Shown here piece by piece: positions 7,503 through 15,827 of a DNA stretch of 64,000 bases (positions are counted from its first letter, which is position 1; each line of letters starts with the position of its first letter). A program made the position numbers and the translations under genes. The notes beneath the pieces are model-generated. The model had not been told where the DNA came from. It worked only from the letters and a program-made list of their open reading frames with translations, and searched no databases. The stretch comes from Methylobacterium sp. WSM2598 (lineage in GTDB: Bacteria > Pseudomonadota > Alphaproteobacteria > Rhizobiales > Beijerinckiaceae): assembly GCF_000379105.1 (NCBI RefSeq), contig NZ_KB900609.1, forward strand, positions 7,364,939 to 7,428,938, given 5' to 3'.

Positions 7503-8681
7503 ATGGCTCCGATACCGCGCTTGCGCGCCTACGAGGGACCGGCGGTCCTGTCCTACGGTTTCCGGCCCTTCTTCCTGCTGGCCTCCCTCTACACGGGCCT
7601 CGCCGTGCTCGCGTGGCTGCCGATGTTCGGCGGAGACCTCGCGCTCCCGACCGCGTTCGCGGCGCGCGACTGGCACGTGCACGAGATGCTGTACGGCTTC
7701 GTCGCCGCGGTGGTGGCCGGCTTCCTGCTCACCGCGGTCCCGAACTGGACCGGCCGGCTGCCGCTGCAGGGAACCCCCCTCCTCGTCCTCGTGCTCGCCT
7801 GGGTGGTCGGACGGCTCGCGGTCGGGCTGTCGGCCCTGACCGGCTGGCTTCCCGCCGCGCTGGCCGACCTGTCCTTCCTCGCTCTCCTCACCGCCGCGGT
7901 CGCCCGCGAGATCCTGGCCGGTCGCAACTGGCGCAACCTCAAGGTGCTCGGCGTCCTCGCCCTGCTCCTCGGCGGCAACGCGCTGTTCCACGCGGAGGCG
8001 CACCTGTCCGGCATCGCCGCGCACGGCACCCGGGTCGGCATCGCCGCGTCGCTGGCGCTCGTCATGCTGATCGGCGGCCGCATCGTGCCGAGCTTCACCC
8101 GCAACTGGCTCGCCCGCGAGAACCCGGGACGCCTGCCCGCCTCGGCGGACCGCTTCGACGCGGTCGCGCTGGTGAGTGCCGCCGTCGCGCTCGCCGCCTG
8201 GGTCGCGGTGCCGGAGGGGCCCTGGACGGGCGCGGCGCTCCTCGCGGCCGGGCTGCTCCAGGCCGTGCGCCTCGCCCGCTGGGCCGGAGACCGCACCTGG
8301 CGGGACCGGCTGGTCCTGATCCTGCACGTGGCCTACGGCTTCGTCCCGCTCGGCTTCGTGCTCATCGGCCTCGCGGCGCTCGGGACGCTGCCGGCCGGGG
8401 CCGGCATCCACGCCTGGACCGGGGGCGCCATCGGCGGGATGACCCTCGCCGTGATGTCGCGCGCAAGCCTCGGGCACACCGGCCGGCCCCTTGCGGCGTC
8501 CCCCGCCGTGCAGGCGGTCTACGCCCTCGTCGTCGCCTCGGTGCTGGCCCGGGTCTGCGCCTCGGTCCACCCGGCATGGTTCGGCGTCCTGCTTCCCATC
8601 GCCGGGACCCTGTGGGCTGCTGCCTTCCTGGGCTTCGCGGCCGCGTACTGGACCGTGCTCACCCGACCCAGGCTCAAGTGA
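7503..8681 (+). CDS. nnrS: NnrS family membrane protein
   Basis: 392 residues, almost wholly hydrophobic with about twelve membrane helices, as in NnrS. NnrS is a haem- and copper-containing inner-membrane protein linked to nitrosative stress relief in denitrifiers. The YGFRPFFLLASLY start, the HVHEMLYGF motif in helix 2 and GGRIVPSFTRNWL are family signatures with conserved His/Arg. The ATG at 7503 follows GGAGGGACGGCC. An Fnr-type site lies upstream, consistent with anaerobic control alongside the nar genes. Confidence 0.95.
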   Translation: MAPIPRLRAYEGPAVLSYGFRPFFLLASLYTGLAVLAWLPMFGGDLALPTAFAARDWHVHEMLYGFVAAVVAGFLLTAVPNWTGRLPLQGTPLLVLVLAWVVGRLAVGLSALTGWLPAALADLSFLALLTAAVAREILAGRNWRNLKVLGVLALLLGGNALFHAEAHLSGIAAHGTRVGIAASLALVMLIGGRIVPSFTRNWLARENPGRLPASADRFDAVALVSAAVALAAWVAVPEGPWTGAALLAAGLLQAVRLARWAGDRTWRDRLVLILHVAYGFVPLGFVLIGLAALGTLPAGAGIHAWTGGAIGGMTLAVMSRASLGHTGRPLAASPAVQAVYALVVASVLARVCASVHPAWFGVLLPIAGTLWAAAFLGFAAAYWTVLTRPRLK

Positions 8682-9149
8682 GCGGCGTCGGCATGGGCGC
8701 GTAACGCCGTCGCGCGGCGATCCGGGCCCGAACGCGGGACCACGAAAGCTGGAGCGCCCAGCCCTCGCGGTGGGCCGGGCTCAAGGCGCCGCCGCTCCTC
8801 ATCGTGCCCGCGATCCTCCTCGGTTTCACGGCACTCCCCGCACCTCGCGGGGAGACGGGCGCGCATCGGGGGCCGACGACGGTCACGGCCGGCGCGGGGC
8901 GTTGCCTCGCGCACGCGACGCACGTCCCGAGCGGGCCCCGGCTGCCGGACGGCGGGCGTCCAGGAGATCGCCGGCCGGCCCGTCCGCGGCCGTCCCTGCG
9001 CGTGCTGCGGCCGAGCCTCGGCAGGCGGAGCCGGACAGCTCCCTTGCGTTTGCTTCGAAGCATGGGCGCGAGCCGTCGAGGGATCGGCTGCGGCCCTTCA
9101 ACTCCGCGAGTCAGCGACACCGGTCAGGATCTCTTCCGCGCTGAAATCC
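8682..9149. other. Intergenic, no gene supported
   Basis: Open frames here are GC-driven shadows. The only structure noted is an 8-bp stem with a 5-base loop at 8834-8854 (CTCCCCGC/GCGGGGAG) without a T-run, which might end the nnrS transcript. Confidence 0.4.
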
Positions 9150-9485
9150 TCAGCGGATTTCCTGTTCCTCCTCGACATTGGCCGCATGATTTGACAAAGC
9201 TATGAACGAATTTGCGATTTTCTCCAAATCATCACATAACTTCTCGCACGACTCTAAAAATACGTCGTGAGTGGTGCCATCAACGTATCTGATCCTCTCC
9301 AGATTTTCAATTTCAGCTCGCAAATTCAGGATCTTAATATTGATTTCGGTGGCAATCTTCTCAATGTGAATAGCCCGAGAACCAAGATCGTCTCCTCTTT
9401 CGAAAGCGGCCCTCAGGTCGTCTGTGAGCCTCCTGAAGTCGTCTTGCGATGCGTTCACATTCAAGAATGGGATTACATTTTCCAT
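9150..9485 (-). CDS. Hypothetical protein in an AT-rich island
   Basis: 111 residues from ATG 9485 (MENVIPFLNVN), with GGTGG eight bases upstream; a start at 9497 is possible. The protein is acidic and probably helical. The middle (ATEINIKILNLRAEIENLERI) looks like a short coiled coil, and there is no signal peptide. Base composition is far more AT-rich than the flanking genes and codon use differs, which suggests recent acquisition. No family is recognised. Confidence 0.6.
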   Translation of the reverse strand: MENVIPFLNVNASQDDFRRLTDDLRAAFERGDDLGSRAIHIEKIATEINIKILNLRAEIENLERIRYVDGTTHDVFLESCEKLCDDLEKIANSFIALSNHAANVEEEQEIR

Positions 9486-9930
9486 TGCATCCACCATTCT
9501 GGTGTTCGGCCGCTCGCATAGTCGAGACAGAATCGTCGTGCGATGCAGCCGCTTTGCTAGTCTTATAGATAAATCCAACACAGAGAACAACTTAGCCGTA
9601 GGACGAACATTGCATATGCCGTAGGAACTATATCTATAACATGTGATAAGATCTCGACCGCTAACGATTTGGTAGATCTGTGCCGTTGTAATCTAGGATT
9701 GAGTGGCTCCGTCGTATGAGGCCGCGCGAGGCGGCTTGCCGGATGACGGTCCGCATTCCCCGTTCGGAGCGTCGATGCCCCGAACGGCCCGGCGAGGTCC
9801 TGCTGCGCGGCGGCGCGCAGCTTGCCGGTGCCGGCCCGTCGCGCGGGCGGCGGGCCGGGCGCGATCGCGGGGCACGACAGGCGCCGGAAGACGCTCCTCC
9901 AGGGTGCCGCGCCATCCCGTATCATCGCAA

Positions 9931-10098
9931 ATCCGAATGATCCCTTCGGGATGGCGGATGTGGGCTTCGCTCAAGCGCCGCGCGGGCTCCTGATCCGCTT
10001 GATCCCTTCGGGGATGGCGGATCTGGGCTTCGCTCAGGCGCCGCGCGGGCGCGTGATCCCGGATCCGCTCTGGTCAACCGGATCCCGGATCACGGCAC
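9931..10098 (+). repeat. Dispersed repeat R2, tandem double copy
   Basis: Two head-to-tail units of about 62 bp, each running from ATCCG..TGATCCCTTCGGG through GGGCTTCGCTCA.GCGCCGCG, then a closing palindrome (GTGATCCCGGATCC ... GGATCCCGGATCAC). The rest of the 9486-10201 gap holds no supported gene; its left part is AT-rich and its right part GC-rich. Confidence 0.85.
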
Positions 10099-10201
10099 TC
10101 CGGCGCCGCGAGGCAAGATCGCGACAGCCCTCGGTCGCAGCCGAGTGCTGGGCCGTCAGCGCTCGGCCGAGCGGGACGGACGGCTTCGTGCCCGAACCCG
10201 C

Positions 10202-11005
10202 TCAGGCAGCCTGCACGTTCCGCAGATACGTCGCGACCTCGACGCCGAGCCGGTCCGACTGACGGGCGAGCGCGCCCGCGGAGGCGAGCACCGGCGCCGA
10301 CGCCGCGCCCGTCTCCGACGCCGCGTCCCGCACGCCCGCGATGCTGGCGGTGACCAGCTGCGTGCCCTGGGCCGCCTGCACCACGCCGCTCACGACCGTG
10401 TAGAGCCCGAAGCCGATCGCCAGCATCGCCGCCGCGAGGCAGGCGATCAGGAGGGCCTTCGATCGGCCGGCCGTCTGCTCCGAGCGGGCGAATTCCTGGC
10501 CGGTCTCCTGGATCTGGAACGCGGTCAGCTTCTCAAGCGCCGCGTGGGTGGGTCGGACCATGGTGTCGAGCGCGTGCTGGACCATCTGGCGCAGGCCGGC
10601 CGAGTCGGTCTCCGCGGCCTGCCCGATGCCGCGCAGCAGCGAGGCGTTCTCCCGCATGCGCGTCTCGACCTCGGAGGCGATCAGCTTCTCCTCCGGAGCC
10701 AGGTAGGTGGCCCGATAGGCCGACCAGGCCGAGTTGATCTCCGCCTGCATGCCGGCGACGCGCTCGAGGCCGGTCCGGGGCGCGAGCGCGCTCTCGCGGA
10801 TCTCGCGCAGGATCGCGGTGATGCGGTCGTAGCCGTCCCGGATCGAGGCGATCTGCCCGAGGCAGACGACGCGATCCTGGTAGATGGTTCGGGTGCTGGC
10901 CGTGCTCCAGGACAGCGAGAGGTAGCCCGCCGCGACCGAGACCAGGCTGCTGAGCAGCAGCAGGGTTCCGACAAGTCGCGCTTTGATCGACGAGAGAGCA
11001 GTCAT
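10202..11005 (-). CDS. Methyl-accepting chemotaxis protein lacking HAMP and most of the signalling domain
   Basis: 267 residues; full-length MCPs of this kind are about 560. Residues 1-30 hold the first membrane helix, ~35-190 a four-helix-bundle sensor domain (RTIYQDRVVCLGQIA and following), and ~185-210 the second helix (LLIACLAAAMLAIGFGLY). Directly after it comes VVQAAQGTQLVTASIAGV and an SETGAAS...LARQSDRL tail, which is normally the extreme C terminus of an MCP. HAMP and the CheA/CheW-binding hairpin tip are missing in frame, so the protein can sense but cannot signal in the usual way. It is either a decayed receptor or a decoy. No chemotaxis genes lie nearby. Confidence 0.85.
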   Translation of the reverse strand: MTALSSIKARLVGTLLLLSSLVSVAAGYLSLSWSTASTRTIYQDRVVCLGQIASIRDGYDRITAILREIRESALAPRTGLERVAGMQAEINSAWSAYRATYLAPEEKLIASEVETRMRENASLLRGIGQAAETDSAGLRQMVQHALDTMVRPTHAALEKLTAFQIQETGQEFARSEQTAGRSKALLIACLAAAMLAIGFGLYTVVSGVVQAAQGTQLVTASIAGVRDAASETGAASAPVLASAGALARQSDRLGVEVATYLRNVQAA

Positions 11006-11148
11006 GGTACAGATTCCGATCGGTTCGAGGGGCGGCCCCCCGCATCCCAGCGATCGGTGCTCATTTTATCGGACAAATATCTAAAATTTGATATACGACC
11101 GGTTAGCAGATGTATTATCTCACGTTGTATGCCTCTCGATAGCACCTG

Positions 11149-11346
11149 CTACTCGGTCACTTGTGATTGATGGCGCGGGCGCATCAGCCGGAATATCGCG
11201 TTGGTCTTAGGTCGTAAGCGGCGGAGGTCGCCCCGATGCGCCGGGAGCGAGAGGCCGGCGCCGCTCAGCGCCAGGATGGCGAGCCACCATCCGACGGGAG
11301 CGAACGCAACGCCTCCCGGGTGCCTGAGACCCTCGAACGAGGCCAC
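11149..11346 (-). CDS. Possible small membrane protein
   Basis: 65 codons from a GTG, with one hydrophobic segment (VGWWLAILALSGAGLSL) followed by a basic tail. It lies 27 bp downstream of the small secreted protein gene on the same strand and could be a second cistron. There is no clear ribosome site, so it may be spurious. The remaining 11006-11148 stretch is AT-rich and likely holds the chemoreceptor promoter. Confidence 0.25.
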   Translation of the reverse strand: MASFEGLRHPGGVAFAPVGWWLAILALSGAGLSLPAHRGDLRRLRPKTNAIFRLMRPRHQSQVTE

Positions 11347-11373
11347 GGGCGCCCGCCCGCGGCGGGCGGGGCG

Positions 11374-11541
11374 TCACGGGCAGACGCCGAAGGAGACGCA
11401 GTGGTCTGCCGTCGACAACTCCGCGCCGACGCGGCCGGCAGGCGCCGAGGCCTCCGACGTCGGCGGAGAGGTCAGCATCGTGGCCCAGAACGCCGCCGTG
11501 GCGAGGGCGAGAGCGGCGGCGAATAAGCTCAGCTTGTTCAT
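11374..11541 (-). CDS. Small secreted protein
   Basis: 55 residues from ATG 11541, with GGGAGG six bases upstream; the longer open frame is not needed. MNKLSLFAAALALATAAFWA is a typical signal peptide or membrane anchor. The remaining ~30 residues are Ser/Ala/Pro-rich and contain two Cys near the end (DHCVSFGVCP) that could pair in the periplasm. No family is recognised. The 11542-11937 stretch upstream contains no other gene that can be supported. Confidence 0.6.
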   Translation of the reverse strand: MNKLSLFAAALALATAAFWATMLTSPPTSEASAPAGRVGAELSTADHCVSFGVCP

Positions 11542-11937
11542 GCAAGCCTCCCACATCGTGCCATGCGGCAGCCCGGTCCACAGGCGATCACCTGCGCGAC
11601 GTTGTCGGCTGGCATCATGCACGAATAAAGTTCTCGCCCAAAGCACGAATCGTGAGACTAGTGTCGAATGGCAGCGGTTGCATTGCGTGCGATCTTATAT
11701 TCACGCGATCGATCATCCTCCATCTGAAGGATGTCGCGGCGAATTCTTTCTGCTTCACGAGATCGCGCGCCGCACACACGCCGGACCGCGGGCGGCACCG
11801 CGTGGCAGCCGCTGTCCTCGTGCGGCCCGACCGGCCCCGGCCGGACCGCCGCGCCTGCGAGGCGCGCGGACGGGGCGGCGTCCCGGCGCGCCGGTGTCCC
11901 GCTCGCCCCTCCCTGAGCCGGCTGACCCGATCCCGCG

Positions 11938-12043
11938 CTAGAGCATTTTCCGACGAAGTGGATGCCGGTTCGTCGCAGAAAATGCGGCAAGATCAAAGAT
12001 CGAGAGCGGCACCCGGTTGCAACGTGATCGGGTGCTGCTCTAG
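11938..12043 (+). repeat. R1 palindromic element, copy A
   Basis: A near-canonical copy: TAGAGCATTTTCCGACGAAG, a first palindrome closing at GAAAATGC, a GATCAAAGATC spacer, then a second palindrome (GAGCGGCACCCGGTTGC ... GGGTGCTGCTCTA). The termini are TAGAGC and GCTCTA. Its right end contains the TAG stop codon of the flavoprotein gene on the opposite strand. Confidence 0.92.
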
Positions 12044-13284
12044 GCCGCCGTCGCGGGGCGCGCCTGGATGATGGGCGCGGCCGCGGCCAGGATCGCGGCG
12101 CGATCGCGGGAGAGCGGTGGGTAGATGCGGCTGCCGTTGATCGTGCGCTTGATCGCCTTCGCCGCTGCGCCCTCGGCCATCAGACGTTCGCGGTCCCAGC
12201 CCGCGGTGTAGACGGCCCCCCACTCGCCGAGATCGAGCACCGTGACGTAATCGGGCGCCGCGAACGGTCGGCAAAGATCCGGCCGCTCTGCCAGGTCGCA
12301 GACCGCGTTGTGTCCCGCGAAGCGGCCCATCGGCCGCGCGTGCTGGCACGACATGACCGTCCGGTGACCGGCATCGTCGGCGTCGGCCACGGCGACGTCG
12401 CCCGCCGCGAACACGGCCGGGACGCCGATGACGCGCATCAGCGCGTCCACGGGCAGCCTGCCGAGGTCGTCGCGGGGTACCCCGAGCTCTCCGGCAAGGG
12501 GACTCGCCCGCATCCCGGTGGCACAGACCACGGTGAGCGCCGGGATCGCGGTTGCGTCGCCGAGGGTCACGCCCGCCGCGTCGACCGCCGCAACGCCGCC
12601 GACGACGGATTCCACGCCGGCCGCCGCCAGGGCCTGCCGAATGGCCGGCATCGCCGCGCCGCCCATCGCGGACCCGACCTCGGCGGAGCGGTCGACCAGC
12701 ACGGTCCGTACGGGACCTGCCTCCCCGGCCCGGTCACGGGCCGCGGCGAGGCGGGCGGGGAGTTCGCAGGCGAGTTCGAGTCCGACGAGTCCGCCGCCGA
12801 CCACGACGGCGGTCCAGCGTCCGGTCCGGTCCCGACCGGCACCGCGGCCGAGCCCGTCGAGGTGGCGGGCGAGCTGGCGCGCGCCGGCGAGCGTGTCGAT
12901 GCTGAGTGCCGCGTCGATCCCCGGCACCTGGGGGCGGGTCAGGACGCTGCCCGGGGCGAGGATCAGCCGGTCGTACGCGAGCGTGAACGGGCCGGGCCCG
13001 CCCCGGGGCTGCACCACGAGGCGGCGCGCGACGGCATCGATCCCCGTGACGGTCCCCTCGATCCGGTCGACGTCGACGGGACCGAGCACGTCGTCGAGCG
13101 GCACGGCGAGGGGCGCGAGGTCGGCCTCGTAGCAGCGCACCCGAATGACGTGAAACGGGTCCGGTGCGACGAGGGTGACGGCGATCTGTCCGCTCAGCCC
13201 GAGCGCGTCGCGGGCCCGCGCGGCCGCTGCCGCGCTCCAGAGGCCGGCGAAGCCGCCGCCCACCACCAGGATCCGCTTGGCCAT
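12040..13284 (-). CDS. NAD(P)H/FAD-dependent oxidoreductase, type II NADH dehydrogenase-like
   Basis: 414 residues. The N terminus ILVVGGGFAGLW is an FAD dinucleotide-binding fold, a second nucleotide fold starts near residue 160 (VVVGGGLVGLELACEL), and AAGDVAVAD is the C-terminal flavin motif. The layout fits single-subunit NADH:quinone dehydrogenases or related sulfide/carotenoid-type oxidoreductases. The membrane-anchoring C-terminal helix of classical NDH-2 is not evident. The last residues and the TAG stop lie at or in an R1 repeat, so the C terminus may be shortened. It is a single gene, not in an obvious operon. Confidence 0.8.
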   Translation of the reverse strand: MAKRILVVGGGFAGLWSAAAAARARDALGLSGQIAVTLVAPDPFHVIRVRCYEADLAPLAVPLDDVLGPVDVDRIEGTVTGIDAVARRLVVQPRGGPGPFTLAYDRLILAPGSVLTRPQVPGIDAALSIDTLAGARQLARHLDGLGRGAGRDRTGRWTAVVVGGGLVGLELACELPARLAAARDRAGEAGPVRTVLVDRSAEVGSAMGGAAMPAIRQALAAAGVESVVGGVAAVDAAGVTLGDATAIPALTVVCATGMRASPLAGELGVPRDDLGRLPVDALMRVIGVPAVFAAGDVAVADADDAGHRTVMSCQHARPMGRFAGHNAVCDLAERPDLCRPFAAPDYVTVLDLGEWGAVYTAGWDRERLMAEGAAAKAIKRTINGSRIYPPLSRDRAAILAAAAPIIQARPATAA

Positions 13285-13322
13285 TGAGAGTTGCCTCCGC
13301 GCACGGACCAGACGCTCTCACC

Positions 13323-13417
13323 CTAAGCATCATTCGCCGAAGTGGTCACCGGTTTGGCGGCAAGAATGATGCGAAACCAAAAGTCTAAGCAGAATTGCGC
13401 CATGCAATTCTGCTGAG
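13323..13417 (+). repeat. R1 element, divergent copy B
   Basis: It has the same two-palindrome plan as R1 but different stems: GCATCATTCGCCGAAGTGG ... CAAGAATGATGC, then AGCAGAATTGCGCC..GCAATTCTGCT. The inner GAAGTGG.CACCGGTT part matches R1. Confidence 0.7.
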
Positions 13418-13584
13418 CAGAGCCTCGCAGGCGCTGGAGCGGTCCGCCGCGTCCGCGGCCTCGTCCGGATCCACGAGCGCTCGTGAAGGAACGCTCTCGG
13501 CGCGGTGCCGCGTGCCGCTTCGGCGGCGTCCCGCGTGTTTCGATGACATCGGCGCATCTCGGCCCCTCGGATCCCGGTCGTCGC

Positions 13585-13642
13585 CTCGCAACTTGGGGGG
13601 TGCGCGGCAACTTGGGGGGCGCGGCAACTTGGGAGGTGCGCT
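13585..13642. repeat. Short tandem repeat, three units of ~18 bp
   Basis: Three imperfect copies of CGGCAACTTGGGGGGTGCG. The surrounding 13418-14152 stretch shows no gene that can be supported; its long open frames are GC artefacts. Confidence 0.8.
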
Positions 13643-14152
13643 GGCGCCGCGTGCGGCCCCGCCTCTCGTCTCGGCGTGGAAGCTCCGGCACGACGCGGAC
13701 GGCCGCCCGTGCCGGAACCGAGGCCGGACCGGGCACGAAGCCGCTCCGTGACGCGGCCGGGAGCCTCGGCGTGCATTCCGTGAGATCGAGCATGAGATCG
13801 GGGCAGCGTCGGCACGCAGGCTTCGTCCTTCGCGGCCCGCGCAAGAACGCGGTCGACATGCTGCCGGAAACCGGCCGCACCGAAGCCGTGGTCTCGGCGA
13901 TCGCCGAGATGACCAGATGGTGCGTCGCTCCGGCCGGGACGTGAACGAGCGACGGCCGGCCGTCAACGCGACGAGGACGCTGGAGGAGGGCTGGGCCGAG
14001 ACCCGCCGCAATCTGTTCGTGGCGGGTGCCGGACCGCGGGGCTCGGCCTGAATTTGGCAACCGGAGGCTCTGAGAGCTTGGGATCCTCTGCTGAAACCCT
14101 GTCCGAGGCAAAGCGTTTGGGCGTCGTCATCAGCCTGGGAGAGGGATCCCCC

Positions 14153-14770
14153 ATGACAACGCGTCTTCCTATCGGTCTGGCCCTGCTCGTGCTCACCACG
14201 AACCTCACCCTTGCGCAGACCGCGCCGACTGCACCCACGACCCCGGCGCCCGCACCCGCGGCTCCAGCCCCGCAAACGTCCCCAACGCCCGCACCTTCGG
14301 CCCGAGCCAGCGGCGATCTGAAGGAATGGGAAGCCGCAAAGGCGAGCAAGATCGGCTTGGCGCAGGCACTGGCCACCGCCGAAAGTCAGGGCGGACAGGG
14401 CGGCCGTGCCATTGACGCCGACTTCGAGAAGGCCAAGAGCAACAATCCGGCCCATTGGGAGATCAAAGTCGTCTACCCGGATGGCAAGCTGGTCGAGCAT
14501 TACATCAACGCCGACACGGGCGCGCTCATCAAGTCGGAGAACCAGCCGATTGAGCGCTACTTCACGCGCCTGAAGGTCAGCGATTTCCAGAACGCCAAGA
14601 CCTCGTTGAAGGACGCACTCGCGATAGCCGAGCAGAAGGCCGGTGGCGGGAAAGCATTTGAGGCCGAAGTCGAGCGCGAGGGTAGCTCGGTAGCCTACGA
14701 GATCAGTGTAGCGCTGTCCGACAGGAGCCAGAAGATCAAAGTCGGGCCAGACGGTAAGGTGATCGACTAA
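14153..14770 (+). CDS. Secreted PepSY-domain protein
   Basis: 205 residues from ATG 14153 behind GGGAGAGGG. Residues 1-22 are a signal peptide ending LTLAQT. A Pro/Ala/Thr-rich linker follows (to ~50), then two PepSY repeats: residues ~62-130 (GLAQALATAESQGG ... INADTGALIKSE) and ~150-205 (LKDALAIAEQKAGGGKAFEAE ... VGPDGKVID). PepSY proteins act in the periplasm, binding metals or inhibiting proteases; the substrate here is unknown. The gene stands alone, and its upstream region contains no other recognisable gene. Confidence 0.85.
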   Translation: MTTRLPIGLALLVLTTNLTLAQTAPTAPTTPAPAPAAPAPQTSPTPAPSARASGDLKEWEAAKASKIGLAQALATAESQGGQGGRAIDADFEKAKSNNPAHWEIKVVYPDGKLVEHYINADTGALIKSENQPIERYFTRLKVSDFQNAKTSLKDALAIAEQKAGGGKAFEAEVEREGSSVAYEISVALSDRSQKIKVGPDGKVID

Positions 14771-14883
14771 GCACGCGAAGAGAACGCGACCGCCGCCTTG
14801 GAACAGGCAGGGCGGCGGGTGAAGGCGTCGGCCAGCTCATCCGACATCCGGTTGATGGCTTCGCCATCTCCGATTTCGGCCAT

Positions 14884-14973
14884 GCGGATGGCGGCGTCGC
14901 TCAGGCGCCGCGCTCAGGCGCCGCGCAGGCTCGTGATCCGGGATCCGCTTCGATCAAGCGAATCCCGGATCAC
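14884..14973 (+). repeat. Dispersed repeat R2, copy 3
   Basis: GCGGATGGCGGCGTCGCTCA, two CAGGCGCCGCGC units and a terminal hairpin, GTGATCCGGGATCCGCTT with its complement AAGCGAATCCCGGATCAC. It nearly matches the inverted copy at 6695-6780. Confidence 0.88.
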
Positions 14974-15029
14974 TGGCCAAGGCGGTCTGGACGTCGCGGA
15001 GCCCGGCCGCCATCGCGTCGGCAAAGAGA

Positions 15030-15057
15030 AGCCCGCCGCGGCAGGACCGGGCGGGCT
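15030..15057 (-). terminator. Rho-independent terminator for the double-glycine peptide gene
   Basis: An 8-bp GC stem (AGCCCGCC/GGCGGGCT) with a 12-base loop, followed on the minus strand by TTCTCTTTGCC. It lies 25 bp after the peptide stop. Confidence 0.6.
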
Positions 15058-15082
15058 GAAACGCTGTGGTGGTTCCGGACGA

Positions 15083-15277
15083 TCAGAACCGAAAGAAGCT
15101 CGGCAGGGTGAACGACGGCAGCACTTTGAAGGACGAGAAGCTGAACGCCTTGAAGAGTTCCTTCGGCGGCAGCGGCTGCGGGTTGAGGCCACCTGACACC
15201 TGATCGAGGTCCGCGTCGGACATGGCCGCCCGCGTGTCGAGCTTCAGCTGAGCCGGTTTCGTCCGGGTCTTGAGCAT
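15083..15277 (-). CDS. Double-glycine-leader small peptide (bacteriocin-like or RiPP-like precursor)
   Basis: 64 residues from ATG 15277; an adjacent ATG at 15280 is possible, with AGAGGAG just upstream. The N-terminal 30 residues read as a leader: basic start, then MSDADLDQVSGG, which has the acidic/hydrophobic pattern and Gly-Gly end cleaved by C39-peptidase transporters. The predicted core starts LNPQPLPPKELFKAF and is rich in Phe, Ser and Pro (FSFSSF, LPSF twice, FFRF end). The NPQPLPP motif after Gly-Gly recurs, to my recollection, in small proteins of many proteobacteria, but function is unknown. No ABC exporter or modification enzyme is seen nearby, so export would rely on genes elsewhere. 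Confidence 0.7.
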   Translation of the reverse strand: MLKTRTKPAQLKLDTRAAMSDADLDQVSGGLNPQPLPPKELFKAFSFSSFKVLPSFTLPSFFRF

Positions 15278-15630
15278 CATCGTCTCCTCTGCGTCAGCGC
15301 GTTTGCTGACCAGCATCGTGAAACGGTGCGCGGGAGGCGGCTGTGCTGCGCCACACTCCGGCCGCAAGAGCCGAGGTGTCGCGGCGACGAGGACGGCCCC
15401 CACGGCGAAGGGTGCCGGGCGGGCCAGGGCAGGCTCGAAAGATCGTCTGATGAGGCCCGGTTGCTCCGTTGCCATCCACAAACGGCCTGGGCGATTGGGG
15501 CGAGGGTGTGGCTGAGCACGCGCAGGACAAGATCGTTGAAACCGCCCGTCAACTCGGCATAGGCTAACCAATATTGGTCGTGAATTTGGCATCGTGGCGA
15601 TATTCGGCAATGGGGAAGCAGGGCGCGACG

Positions 15631-15801
15631 ATGCAGGAGATCACTCACGTGCGGCAGGCCACCCGCGGAACGGAGATGGTCACGGACAACTTCTCGCATG
15701 TCGGGCGCTCGCGCATCATGCCCATCATCGGATCCAGGACGTTCGGATCCAAGACGTTCGGATCCAGGACGTTCGAATCGAGGACGTCACGACCATCCTG
15801 A
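15631..15801 (+). CDS. Short basic peptide with GSRTF pentapeptide repeats
   Basis: 56 residues if the ATG at 15631 is used (weak ribosome site). It reads MQEITHVRQATRGTEM, a middle with RSRIMPII, then GSRTF-GSKTF-GSRTF-ESRTS created by a 15-bp tandem repeat. It is transcribed away from the double-glycine peptide and lies 27 bp before the DUF6671 gene. Two other frames are also open through the repeat, so coding is not certain. The gap 15278-15630 holds nothing else supported. Confidence 0.3.
   Translation: MQEITHVRQATRGTEMVTDNFSHVGRSRIMPIIGSRTFGSKTFGSRTFESRTSRPS
15730..15789. repeat. 15-bp tandem repeat, four units
   Basis: Units GGATCCAGGACGTTC, GGATCCAAGACGTTC, GGATCCAGGACGTTC and a decayed fourth. 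The length is a multiple of three, so copy number can change without a frameshift. Confidence 0.9.
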
Positions 15802-15827
15802 CGCGTGTCGAAGCGGCGTGAGGTGCG

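Noticed and set aside
13323..14111. Several long frames on both strands between the flavoprotein and PepSY genes
   Set aside because: All phases are open because of base composition; no motif, ribosome site or family signature.
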